A DNA stretch of 64,000 nucleotides from Phoronis australis. Taxonomy: Eukaryota > Phoronida > Phoronidae. The DNA lies in NCBI GenBank assembly GCA_002633005.1, contig NMRA01000553.1, positions 62,161 through 126,160 of the forward strand, given 5' to 3'. The notes under the pieces are model-generated. The model made no database searches. It was not told the DNA's origin and was given only the letters and a program-made list of their open reading frames with translations. Position 1 is the first letter of the stretch. The number at the start of each line of letters is the position of its first letter. Below, one piece after another: positions 42,150 through 54,800 of this stretch. The position numbers were made by a program, and so were the translations under genes.

Positions 42150-42299
42150 TTCGGATCAGAGACAAAGTGTCGAGAAGGTTCGTAGAGGGATCAAAAGATG
42201 TGTTTCGGAGGCTGCAGCAACAGCAGCCAGGCGGAAAACGTCTCGGTGTTCCAAAGGACACCAAAGTTGCGCAGAAGTGGCATGACTTCGTGCGCCNNN
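42150..42299 (+). other. Possible coding fragment cut by the assembly gap
   Basis: One frame from about 42167 to the gap edge reads RRFVEGSKDVFRRLQQQQPG then GKRLGVPKDTKVAQKWHDFV. It is GC-rich, without stops, and more protein-like than its surroundings. I do not recognise the family. It could be part of a transposable element or an exon whose remainder lies in the N run. Confidence 0.3.
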
Positions 42300-42573
42300 N
42301 NNNNNNNNNNNNNNNNNNNNNNNNNNNNNNNNNNNNNNNNNNNNNNNNNNNNNNNNNNNNNNNNNNNNNNNNNNNNNNNNNNNNNNNNNNNNNNNNNNNN
42401 NNNNNNNNNNNNNNNNNNNNNNNNNNNNNNNNNNNNNNNNNNNNNNNNNNNNNNNNNNNNNNNNNNNNNNNNNNNNNNNNNNNNNNNNNNNNNNNNNNNN
42501 NNNNNNNNNNNNNNNNNNNNNNNNNNNNNNNNNNNNNNNNNNNNNNNNNNNNNNNNNNNNNNNNNNNNNNNNN
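42300..42573. other. Assembly gap (about 274 N)
   Basis: A run of N. Unlike the other gap, the flanking sequences do not repeat each other. Open frames running through it are meaningless. Confidence 0.99.
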
Positions 42574-42821
42574 CAGTCGCGGCATCCTTCAGAGCACTAC
42601 AGTTCACCCCTAAAACTGATAATGGACCAACCTCGAAACGGCTCTGGAATTTGCATATCTGTAGAAGTAGGTCATGTTAGTATTTTCATAGATTTAGGTC
42701 GGAGGTGGTGGCAGGAGGTCTACTGCGTATGTTGTAAGGGCGTCACAATTGTTCTACTGATTTCGTTACGTAGGCCTATTAGTGGTATCGGTAATTTGTG
42801 TTTTTGCAAACGGACGCTGAA

Positions 42822-42873
42822 ATGGACATTGCGGCAGAAAATAAGAGTGGACAAAGAAGTGGGTACAACGAAG
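42822..42873 (+). CDS. STOM: Stomatin 3 exon 1 (predicted)
   Basis: Encodes 17 residues, [17 protein letters not shown], and one base of a split codon. The donor is GTGAGA. Phase and the QR..GY.EG ending match exon 1 of copy 2. The next exon is 5.7 kb away. Confidence 0.7.
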
Positions 42874-45800
42874 GTGAGAACAAATTATTGCATTCGGAGC
42901 CTTTTTTATCACCGGGTGAGACGGAGATCCAGAAAATGATGGCGACATTTCCCAGTCAAATCATTTACATATGCTCATGAACACGTACTGCTTCATATTG
43001 GGGATAGATAATCACTTTAGGCAGCATATCCTGTCTTATTGCTGAGATAGGTTTGCCGGTTAGTCTACGTACAGTTTTCTTGATTTCACACTGGGTGTTC
43101 CTGTCATCACGCGCTATTGCGCAATAGTTTCGCCGGTTTCCAGTCCAAGGTGAACCATTTTATTGCACAATACATCTCTATCCCTGCACGTCGCATGAGG
43201 TTTTGCAAGCGTCAGTTCCCACTGTGCATAACAAGTTAGCACCATAAAGCTGTTGCCAACGGAAGCGTCGGGGACAACTTCACCTGACTTATCTTGACGA
43301 AGTAGGCCAGTAGAGAGCGTAGTTAACACGTATATATATATTGTTAAACATTTCTCCCCATGTCATCCCCTACAATGAATCGTGTGGTTGGAAGAAGAAT
43401 GCGGTTTTCCCCACAGCTATTGTGTTGGGTAAATTGTCCTTTTGTGTTTGTCAGGCGTGGGCTCCTACATTTCCCATGGTCTCAGATTTTGATAGCTGAA
43501 TGAGGGGGTTCAGGTGATGAATCTTGTAGACTCCAAACCAAGAACCACCAGATTCAAGTTGGCTGTTAATCATTATTAGCAATTTTACTGGGCGGTTGTG
43601 GAGCTGTAAAGCTTTTAGTCATAATAGATACCCTGGCTTCTATTAGACCTAACTGAAGCCAGGGCATTTACTTATTTTTAAATGTGCTCCAGACCCGGCC
43701 TCTGTTAGATTGTGACCTCTATAAATAGAGATGCAACGTTTATTAATAACTACGCTTTTCGGACAAAAGCAATATCTAAATTTACCACATTTCTGTTTTA
43801 CAAAGGCTAACCACATTTCTACAAATGCTAAAATTTTACCAAATGTCAGTAAAGCTCTATAGCATACAAACCACATACCATAAAAGCAAAATAAATTTTC
43901 CTGTAAAGTTATTGTTATTGGAAAATTTGACAAAATTAACTGTTCACCCATTTGCCATATTGTGTCTCAAACTGAAAATGTTTTACCGTAGCCCAAGACG
44001 GTGGAGACGAACTGTAAAAAAAATCTCCTTTGCCAATCATCCCAGCTAAAGGCATGTCACGTCATTGCAGGACTCCTTGCTTAAACTTATTGGAGACCCA
44101 GCTATCCTGTATGATAGCTGGCATTGGTTAATTTCAGGGTACCTAAACCCCGCAGCTTCTAGTTAAGAGAGGTATCTGTTAGAAACTAGTCTTCTTTCAG
44201 TATATAAAACTTTACAATACTCTTGTTCTACAGATTTCAGCGATGTCTGTAACTAATAGGATAAAACAGTATTGTATTTTTATCTTCTCAAGTTTCTTTG
44301 TTCATTGTAGTTTTGTCATTTTAGGTGTAAAGTTGAGCTTGCTTTTTGGTTTCAATATTAATTATGATAAGTAATGAAATATTCCATTAAGTGGGTTCCG
44401 ACTTGCCATAGATCTTAACCATCACTGTATATGCTGTTCTTGCTAAGTAGATAGTCCGAGAGTAATGCAGCTATACAGAAGTTCGACATATTTTTAACTA
44501 CAGCGCCTAGTTCTGATTCAGTAAATGAAGTGGAAATAATTAGCTTACCATGGTGCCAAGAAGCAGGTTAGAATCAATTTTGCTGTTTTTTTAATGACAC
44601 ATGCGGGAATATTAAAATAAATCGTGTCATTATGCGATAGTTGAATTCTGTGCTCTCTAGTTGATGTGTGTATTCAAGTAGTTGAATGTGCAATTTGAAA
44701 TGGGAGAAAAATATACTCCTTGGAAAATTACTGCCAAAAATTTTGGACTGTTCTGCTATATGTTTATTATTCAAGTCATTGAAGATCTAGATTTTGTCAA
44801 TCTACCGCAAGTACAAACCACCTCGTTTTGTTTACAGTTCAGATCTTGCAACTCAGGTGACTGAAAAACGCCATGTCAAAAACTTCTAACGAGGCATTGC
44901 ATGCCCAGGCCAGATGACATATTGATGCATCTGAGTGATGAAGTGCATATTTCACAAGCAAAATATGTTCTTTTTTGGGTTTAAATAGTATTCAACTGTT
45001 AGTATTTTACGAAACAAAAAATGGAAATACTTCGATTTAGTGCAAATTTCCATTAGCAGTTAGAGTTTGCTCCGTTGCACTGAACATGTGCCGAAAATGG
45101 AAAGTGAAATGTAAATTAATGTTTCATTTTGTTTTTGCACTTAATATCGGGCAGATGTTACATTGTGTACCCAAACAAGAGCGTGTGTGTCTTTCCTTGT
45201 GTGTGAGAACTCTGAGCAAGTTAGTATCAGCTGAAGCTAGTATTGTGTTTAATGCCTCTTGGTTGAAGAAAGTTCGATGCCAACATTCCCAAAAGTGCAT
45301 ATAAGTCAGGCTCTGTGACCCCTAAGCATCAAATTTTCTTGTTACTATTTTAGCACTCTGGTGTAATCCACCTATTGTGATGAATGTCAGGTGGTACGCA
45401 TGTCTGGCAGTTGAGAGGCAGCTCCTTAGGGAGCCCAAGAAGCTTTCTAGTATTAGGGCTGCTGCCTAGTATATACCAAGCTATGTATTTAACTGAAGGA
45501 GTGAAGGTTATCAGACCTGTCTATGACACTACTGATTTCCTTTCCAGAATTCTTCATAAATTAGTCTGTAAATCTAAAACTTTTGTTTTTGATAATGCAG
45601 GGAATGGGTCAAATACAACCTCAGAAGCAACCCTGGTTAGGTTTTTGGTTCACCTTGTATCACCAAGGAGCCCTGGTTACGCTAACACTTGACCAACAAG
45701 TTAAATATACGTAGATCAATATAAGTGAGCACCACTTGTACTATTCTCATGGGCAGGGCAGAGTAAATAGTTGAAGATGGATAAGACATTTTTAGAGCAA

Positions 45801-48800
45801 CCATTGCATTAGTTCACCCCCAAAATAACCTTGGATTTAAACACATGTGTACATTGACATATAGCGTAGTTAAAAGTCTTGTATGAAGTATGCAAGATTG
45901 ATTACCACGTAGATCCCATATTTTTTGAGTGGGGGGAGGGGAGGAAATAGTTTGACAAAGAAAATAGTTCGACAAAGGGACAATTTACAAGAACGGGATG
46001 TAGAAGAAGTTTTAACCGTTTAAAAACAGAAATGATGGCTATTTATATTACGAGATGAGGTAAGGTCGCGATTGTTATATGTGGATATATTCCGCTTGTG
46101 TTGGCTTACACTGTAAATGGAAGGGCATTTGTTTACTTTGGTTCTTCTATAGTTTTGTGTAGTTGGGTGAGAGCGGCTGATTGTATGGCAATCTGTAAAT
46201 TTCCCTTGACTACAGAATTGGTGGAAGCAACAAGAAAACTTGTGATTATGTTTATGTACACTAGAGGGCTCCCCAACTCAAAGTGTAATCGAGAGCAAAG
46301 TTCACATGTAAAATAAAATACGTAAGTGTGCAGTGTTCAACCCTAAGGGTTGAGGCTAGACAGTACCACGGTCTCAACTGGTAGTAGAAAAAGTGGCCCA
46401 TCGCATAGGCCCTTCATGCGCTTTTAAGTTACAGCAGAAGTTCCTGACATTGTTGTTTGCCAAGTGCGTGTTTCATGAGTGCTGACTGCTGAGGGTGACA
46501 AATGCCCTGATTTCATGAAATAAACGGAACAATTGTGAACCAAAGGTATTGAATCTGTTTGTAGTTTAAACTTTAGAAGTCACTGCAATTTTTGAAAGAG
46601 ATTTCGGTTGAATTATTGTCCAACTTTGATACTCACTGTGACGACATGGGATTTTTCTCAGGTCGCCAAACAATCTGAAGTTGCATTGGTGATTTCAAAG
46701 TCGCCTAATCAAGCGGTAGGTAATTATAAGTGCATCAGAAGTTGCCAAAAGAAGTTGTTTTTCTGGGAATCACATTCTACGGTGAAGAGCATTTCCCATG
46801 TCGCCAAACACAATCTGAAGTTGCATTGATGATCTCAAAGTCGCTAAATGCAGCAGAAGTTGCCAGTTGTTGTATTTCTGGGAATCGCATTTTAAGATGA
46901 AGAGCATTAGATGCTCTTCAATTTAATGTGAGTAGGTAAGCAGTTGTTTGTGGTGATGGCGTGACATAGTTAGCTACTTTCAGTGACATAGTTAGCTACT
47001 TTCATCGAATGCATCAAGAGCTGTTTGGACAAGTTGAAAAACATGTTCTTGCTTGTAACTGAAGTTGAACTGATATCTCAATAATAAGTGAAACTTTGCG
47101 TCCACATTTGTCAAACAAAATGTCTGGGACTGTCATGGTCAATGATTTGTAAAATAAAAAGAGTTCAATTTATCCTCAAATTACGGAATTCTGAGAAATC
47201 AAAATATGTTTTTAAGACAAATTGTAAAGTATTTACGTATTCCTTATGTTTGATGGTAAATAAAAATCTAAGATGTGCTTTTCCTTGGCCATAGATAATA
47301 AAAAATATAGGGATTTTTTTGAAAATTTACACAAGTGCAAGTAAGAAAGTATCTACGTTTTAAAGTTGTCTAAAACATTGGAAATCCTAAGGCCTGAAAA
47401 TGGCGGCTTGAGATTTACCCCGCACAGTTGCTGATGTCTCATATATCTCGTACCTTTGGCAATTAGAAATGCCAAGGGCATTAATGAAAAATAAAATTAC
47501 CACTTCACACACAATACTTGTGCTATTAAAATTCTAAGTTACAATTGAGCTACAATAAGCAGAAAAGTTTTAAGTAACTTGCAACAAGTTGGGTATCAGA
47601 GGGGTGGAAGTCTGTCACCTGCAGCGACACCATCTGACCCTCCAGACTAATTTTTACAAATATTCAAGGAACCTCGCTCTCTAAAACTAAATAATATTAC
47701 AGAGGAACAGTTACAAACATTTACTTCTTCATTGATGATCTTTGCAAATTTTTTAACTTAGAGGCCTGCTATAAATCCGGCACTACGCTTGACACGTGTT
47801 GACAAGAGTGTCTGATTCCACATTTTGTTACGCCCCTAAGTTTGCATCTCTGGCAGATGCACGAGGGATTATTATTTCAGTGAAACCTCAACAATTTTGG
47901 AACAATATTTGCAGGAGCTGAAACTTTATGTTTTCTTAGAGTATTAAGAATATGTAGTACCAAGTTAAGTTATTGCTAATTCTACCATAGTGGAGCATAA
48001 CTCTTTAGCTTCACATTTTCACATTATATTTTGAACAATTTTGGATATTCACAACAACGTATAAAATCTTTGTCAAATGGAGATTGGGATATTTTGATAA
48101 GTTTCGTAGTTGGATTTAGGGAGGTAAAAAGTCTGTGTCTGTGCGAATTATATTGCCATTGTGGTCGCTTTTCTTCGAAAACTCTTTGCCCCCCCTTTAC
48201 GAAATCCTTGAAAAGCGTGTGTATTGGAAAGATAGGTCGTATGTCTCCCAAGGTGCAGTGGCTGTTTCCTGTTCACGTTTCACTGTCTTATTTGTAGTGG
48301 TTTTGTTTTTTCACTCTTGACAGTTGACATAACTATTTCTTGTTTGTTAAGTTCCACCATCTTCAGGCATACATGTATAATACTGTTGTTCCTCCTACTT
48401 GTCACTTAACAATGGCTTTTGGTTGTTAAACACAGTTTTTATGCTGGAGTTCTGTGTCATTTCTTTCAGCTAAATGGTCTTCAGGGATAAGACGCCTTTC
48501 CATGATTCCTCTGCGGCCACTCTCTTAACATAAATGTTTCTTCTTTCCAGATCCATCATCTTCAGGCATAGGATGCTGTGGCTACTTCCTCATGTTCATG
48601 TCAGCAATCCTCATTTTCTTCACGCTGCCATTTTCCCTGTGTGCCTGCTTCAAGGTGAGTTGCATTAAGATAGATGCATTCTCATTCATCTTGTCAAGTT
48701 GTGCTATAGGAATCCATAACTTTATTTCAACGGCTGAAAAGTTGCTGAGACAGGGATTAGACTTAGGGAGTCGTACTACTGGTACCTCAAATTTTAATTT

Positions 48801-51800
48801 TTGTCGTAATGAAAATTTTGAAACGAGTCTGGAAACTGAGCTGCCTTATACTGTCACCATAAGTGGACAGAAGTCGCGTGAGAATCTACCGAAGGCTAGG
48901 TTTGAAGCTGGATAGCGAAGCTTGTGAAAGAGGGAGAGAGGCCCTCAGGGAAGGGGGCTGTTACTGAACTATACTGAAGTAGGAATCGGCAGTTATTGTC
49001 GTTTTGCTGGTCCTAGTTTTTAATTATCTTCGCAATCTGTTACAGTGTTCATGTCTCTTGGCCCACACATCGTTAACAGCTGTGTGACATTTTTAGTACT
49101 TAGGTGTCTTATTAAAAATTTGAAAATGGTTCCACCCAGTTACAGACTGGTGATGCTCTTCAAAATTGTGCTGAAACATTGTTTTTCTTCAGTTATAGTG
49201 TTTTATTCTAAAGTATTCTGCGCACAGACACAAATAGCAGATCACATGAGTAAGCCTTAGTTTGTAATACCAGTGATCCGACAATTTACATCACATGGCA
49301 ACATTTCAGAATGTTAAAAGATCAGTTGCCATGATTACAGTTATGTAAGATGGTAGAAAATTGTTCAACTATGGCCAAGTTTGGAACAGTACATACTTAT
49401 TTGATCAGTGGCTGATTGGAGTCGAATGAAACTGTCGGATATTGTGTTGTATGCACTGTTCTACAAAATGCAGTTAGAAATTTTTTAAAATGACCCAGTT
49501 CCGCAAGAGTGGTTATTCAAGTATGACTTAAAATTTCATAAAAACTTGCATAAAGCAAAGTGATGATTTCGAAAACTGACATTTATATCAAAGGTGCTAT
49601 TCTTTGGCCAAGAGTGTATCTTTCTTGTTTGCCGAGTGTTACTAAAAGACATGGTCATGTGATGCAGCTACATATTGGTACAAAGTTTGACAGAGAATAT
49701 GTACTTCTTTAACTGAGTTATATTTTATTTATTTTTTTAATACATTTATTGCCCAGACAACATCACGTAGCCAGTCTGAGGTTGGGTGCCCCAGTTCTGG
49801 CTTTAACAAAAGTATGTAATAGCGACTAATAGATATATAAGGCAATAAAATGTAGCTGGAAAGGGGAAAGGTTATATTTTATAGTTTTGTAGAGATTTGA
49901 CTGAATACACAGTCAGGCTTTTTGTTAAGGTCCTTGTCAGAATAATATTGATATAAGTGTCATTACAGTCTATTTTTGTTCCTTGGTAGGTGGTCCAGGA
50001 GTATGAGCGTGCTGTCATTTTCCGCCTCGGTCGACTGGTGTCAGGGGGCGCTAAAGGACCTGGTAAGTGGATCAATATTGAAATGAGACTTAGTTGCATC
50101 TCTGGTCCCATTTCTTGGCTGCAGGCCTCGATACTGTTTATGGGAATCCTCCAACATACCTCTGTTTAGTGTAACCTCAGTAGAAGTATTATCCAACTCA
50201 GCAAAAAATTCCCAGTATCAAAATCACAAGTGGAGCCCCTGGTTTTTGGCAATAACGGAAAATCGATGGAATTCCTGTAATCTAACTTCTTTGAACACAG
50301 AATTTGACGGTTTAAACAGAATTTTTGTATTTCTGTATTTAGATAGCATTGGAATATTTCTTATAGCCCATCATCCTCTGCTATTTGGCCACAAATCAAT
50401 TGATGTTCATTGCTCAGCAAACATGTTCAAGTATTTGTTCAATCTGTCTAAAGGTGGAACTGTGGTTGTGAGAAACAATCATGACGTGTAGCGAATTATG
50501 TTTAAAACAGAACTGTGGCATAATTCATTGATAAAAGTAAATGCAATTACCAGGTCATGTTATGTTACTTCTCTCTGTGAAATTGTATAATCCAATTGAT
50601 GATTTACCAAAACCATTAGAAACATAATTGTATGTTTGCTTAAAGGGATGTTTCTGTTTTTAAAAACAGAAAATCAGTGTCTGCAGTAGGAATTGCAAAA
50701 AAGTCACGCATGTTGCAAACTGATTTTGGTCAAAAAAAGAAAGTGAATTATCATGGAGACAAAGTACGTATTAAACACGTGCTATTCTTTGTAATACACG
50801 TATGTAAGTCAAGTTATTTAGTAATAAAAGGTACTTTCCCATTAGCGGAACTTCAGTTTAACAACTGAAGGCTTCGATGAAACTTCGCTTACCTTTACGA
50901 CTAGACAACGATATCTACGCAGTTCATTCGTACTCTCTAACGAATATTGAGTAGTGGGTTCGAGGCTAACTGAAAATTGTTCTACTGCCATTCACGAGTG
51001 TTTCTGAAAATAATCATTGTCTTTTTTTCATTAGATATGCTTTCTTTATTTACGTGTCTCTATTGAGAGCATGTCAGCTCTGCTAGAATAACGAATAACG
51101 CATTTTCCTAAGTCTCACGTGATTGTATATCGTTGTCATGACCTCCACTCTAACTGACCTTTCTCACTACACCGAAGTTTCTGTGAGTACCAAAGCTTTG
51201 CTTTTAAATCCTACTATTTTCATCAAAGTTTTGCTTGCAGATTAATTACCAGGGCTAACCTTTCCCACTTATCATACCGAAACTTCGGTAAAAGCCAAGA
51301 TTCGCCTCTAATGAGAAAGCGACTTAAGTAATGTTCTGCACAATCAAACCACATTACAGGACGCCGTTTGTTGGCTTAATATATTCCCATTCAAAGTCTC
51401 GATCCATGTGAACTGTCTATATATAGAAACTGATGTGGTTTAGGCAAACTTCGAGTACAAGGGATATTTTTGAAAAGTCCCTGCCTTGATGGGACACTGC
51501 ATCTCATTTGTAACCGTCTATGTTGGACACTTTGTAAGTCGCTTATAACACCGGTACTTAATCTGCGTACAGAACTTTGCTTAAAATAGTAGGATTTAAC
51601 AGGGAAGCTTCGGTACTCACTGAAGCTTCGGTGTAGTGGAAACACTAAAAGTGAAGGTTCATCGACTCGGTAGAGGTTGCGGCAACGATATATGATCGTG
51701 CGAGGCTCACGCAATGTCTGTGTATAGTTATTGTAGCGTAGCTGAAGTGCTCTCAATAGTCGGACGTAAAATTAGTAAACGAAAGCATATCTGATGAAGA

Positions 51801-54800
51801 ATGACATTGATCATTTTCATTGACGCTGGTAAATGGCAGGCGAACAATTTTCAGTTAGACTGGAACCCACTACTAAATATTCGTTTGAGAGTACGAATGA
51901 GCTGTGTTGTTTGGTATCTTTGTGGTAACTTTGATATTGCTGTCTAATTGGGAAGGTAAGCGTAGTTTCACTAGTAAACCGAAGTTCCCCTTTTGGGAAA
52001 GTGACCTTAAGGTTCTGGATTTGAATATTCAATAATCAAAGTTCCTCGACATTTATGACTGGCTTCTTTGTATTGAGGAGTAGAGGTGGGGCAATGTAAA
52101 AATATTTACAGGCAGCGCAGGGCATTTAATACTGCTGTTTATAAAAACTGAACCCGCCATTAAAAATGAACCTCTCCAGTCTGAATGACCAATTGCCCTT
52201 AACCCCAACAGAGTGAAAGAGAATTGAGTCCTACATTGTAAGTGCTACTCCTTTGTTGTTCAATAGCTCCAGTTCTTTAGGCTTGCAGAGTCATAACAAT
52301 AGACTGGCTAGGCTTGTGTACCTAAACCCACAGCAGAATACTTCCTTGACAACTATTAATCCCCCAGAGAATCCTTTTCCTGTTGAATAGGAGAGCACAT
52401 AATGGTAGTAGAGAAGTAAGCTGTCTGTAAATAACTTATTTACAGACAAGAAGGAACAGATGAAAGCTTCTCAATGTCCAATGGAGTGAACAATAATATG
52501 GTTGCCCCTCTATTTCCATCATGAAATGATTTATTTGCATAGTCTGTTGCAATATTTACCGACAGTTCTGTATTTTCGACGGTCGCCGCTGATCAGGGTA
52601 GAGCTCAATAATGCTACTATCTTGTTAGAAAATCAAGATCCTGAGAGATACCGCTGTGTATTTTCATTGAAAGCATGTGATTTTGGCTAGATTTTTCTTG
52701 CTGCGAGACAGCCATTTGACCTCTATTCAGGTACACCATTTTTTAATTGATATGCCACTGAAAGTTACATCAACATATGTTTTATTTGGAACCTGCTGGG
52801 TGTTTATTGGCTGAAACAGTTAAACGGAAATAAATTTGCATATGACCTTGGGTTAATGGGATCCGATGCACAAGGACACATAAAGGAGGATTATATGTTT
52901 TGGATTTTTGAGTGGTGTTACTTAACTGCAGATTTCTATTATTTTGGACTGAGAATATTTGTGAAGGTCTAGTCAATGAAACAACCGTTGTTTCTTTCTT
53001 AATATTCAGACCTGTTGCGTAACAACTGTGAAGGTCTCACATTCCACATTTCTTTGGAAACCACTGTTCGACAAGTCCTTGAGCAAAGCCAACAAACGTG
53101 GGTAACACTGGTGTCTGACTTAATTGCGGGTTTGTGAAGCTGTTCACCTGTACGTTTTGTTGACTAGTACTGTGAGTTTTGTTCACATGTTGATTCGCTT
53201 TTGATCAGGTCTGTTCTTCATCATTCCCTGCATGGACAACTACATTAAGATAGATTTGAGAACAGTCTCATTTGACGTGCCACCGCAGGAGGTAAGTTGA
53301 TGTTTTACATATCCACGACACGGATCTCTGTCATCAAAATGATCTAATCAACATTATTTCTTTATAGTTGGACATTTGTACTTTGTACTGAAAATCAAGA
53401 AATTTAATTATTAATGACATTCTAAGTATGAACTCAAGATCAAGGTCCAATATTTTTTGCTCGAGTACATCATGGTGTATTTAAGTAAGTGTCCAAGTGT
53501 GCACTTGGTGACCCCTTAAGTTTTATTTAACTCAGAATCTCTACTTAAAACTCAAGATTTTGAGTTCAGACTTGAACTTATAGGTTCAATGTTGGGAACA
53601 TTGAGTGTAAATGAGGATTAGACGGTTGAGCATATAAACCCCCATGGGGTCACTCATATAAATAAGGTGCCCGCAGGTGTGTACCAAAAATTGATGAGAA
53701 ACCCCCTGTTGGGGGTGCCAGGTCTGCCTCACCCTCTTTTGTGGGGCTGAGGCCAATGCAGTGGGCCTTTTGCAGGGACAAAATGGAAATTTAGGGGCCA
53801 ATTGGACCCCGCGCGGATCCCGCAAAACTTGCTGAAAAAGTACCGCCTAACCACAATTTTTGGTACATGCCTGTGCACACCTTGTCAATGTGGGTGATCC
53901 CCCAGGCATGAACCATGATGTACTTGAGGACAGAACAATAGACACTTAATTAAAGATTGAGCAAAACTATAATGTTAAGTGTCGAGCATAGTGTTGATTT
54001 TAACTTTAGGTAGATTAGACCCTGGGCTTGAAAATTTGTTGCTTAATGCTGAATGTGGTAATTGGTTGAAAGTGAACATCACTTGATATGTCAAAAATGG
54101 TCTGGTTGTCGGCCAAAAGGAGAATGGCTGATTCCATAAGTGAACACTAGGTGTAGCTACTAGTGACCTCGTAGTGGCTTTAAATGCAGCACTGTGTCTG
54201 CTGTGAGCCATACAGGATCTCCCTAGCTAATACAGTACAAGCCAAAAGTATTCAGACAAAATCGGGAGGATTTTCCTGTCATGATGACTGGGCAGAAGCT
54301 GAATTTGTCAGACAAGTCTTCCCTTAAGACGGAGAATGAAAAGAAATTAACAGGAATGTTAGTTAGGTGGCTAAGCTATTTTGTAATTAGAATTTTGTCG
54401 TCTCGATAGTTGCTATCAGTCATTTTTGCTGGTAACCAAATTAAGCATCATAAGGGGTATTTTGTCTGATTACATTTTAGGTACTGAACATTTAATCTGT
54501 GTAACTTACGAGATAGTTTACACTTGATCCCATAGAAACACTTCGGAATACTAGTTTTCCTCTGCAGATCCTAACTAAGGACTCTGTCACGGTTGCTGTC
54601 GATGCAGTGGTCTACTACCGTATCAGTAACCCGACCGTGTCTGTGACCAACGTGGAGAATGCTAACAGGTCCACGCAGTTATTGGCGGCCACGACCCTAC
54701 GGAACATACTGGGTACAAGGATTTTGTCCGAGATCCTGACTGACCGAGAGAACATCTCCCACCAGATGGAGACATTGCTGGACGAAGCGACTGACCCATG

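Larger units (their letters stand above)
36020..42821. other. Region between stomatin 2 and stomatin 3
   Basis: It begins with the presumed 3' UTR of copy 2. It holds a GGTCACRTGACC element (36085-36560), a minus-strand GGGGGG-terminus element (39568-39760), a palindrome cluster (41913-41984), a possibly protein-like fragment (42150-42299) and a 274-N gap. GC-richer open frames at 39.1-40.6 kb have no family features that I recognise. Confidence 0.6.
42874..48550 (+). other. Stomatin 3 intron 1
   Basis: A 5.7-kb intron. It holds a 10-bp perfect hairpin (43631-43664), a tandem duplication (46660-46920), a 22-bp doublet (46961-47004) and two decayed copies of exon 2 (48349-48374 and 48470-48515) shortly before the real exon 2. 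Open frames are short and unrecognised. Confidence 0.65.

Noticed and set aside
42037-42680. Long open frames across the 42.3-kb gap
   Set aside because: Most of their length is N. Only the fragment left of the gap has any protein-like content.
48470-48515. Working alternative exon 2 for stomatin 3
   Set aside because: It has an acceptor and an open start, but loses the membrane hairpin and reaches a stop. Kept only as a relic.
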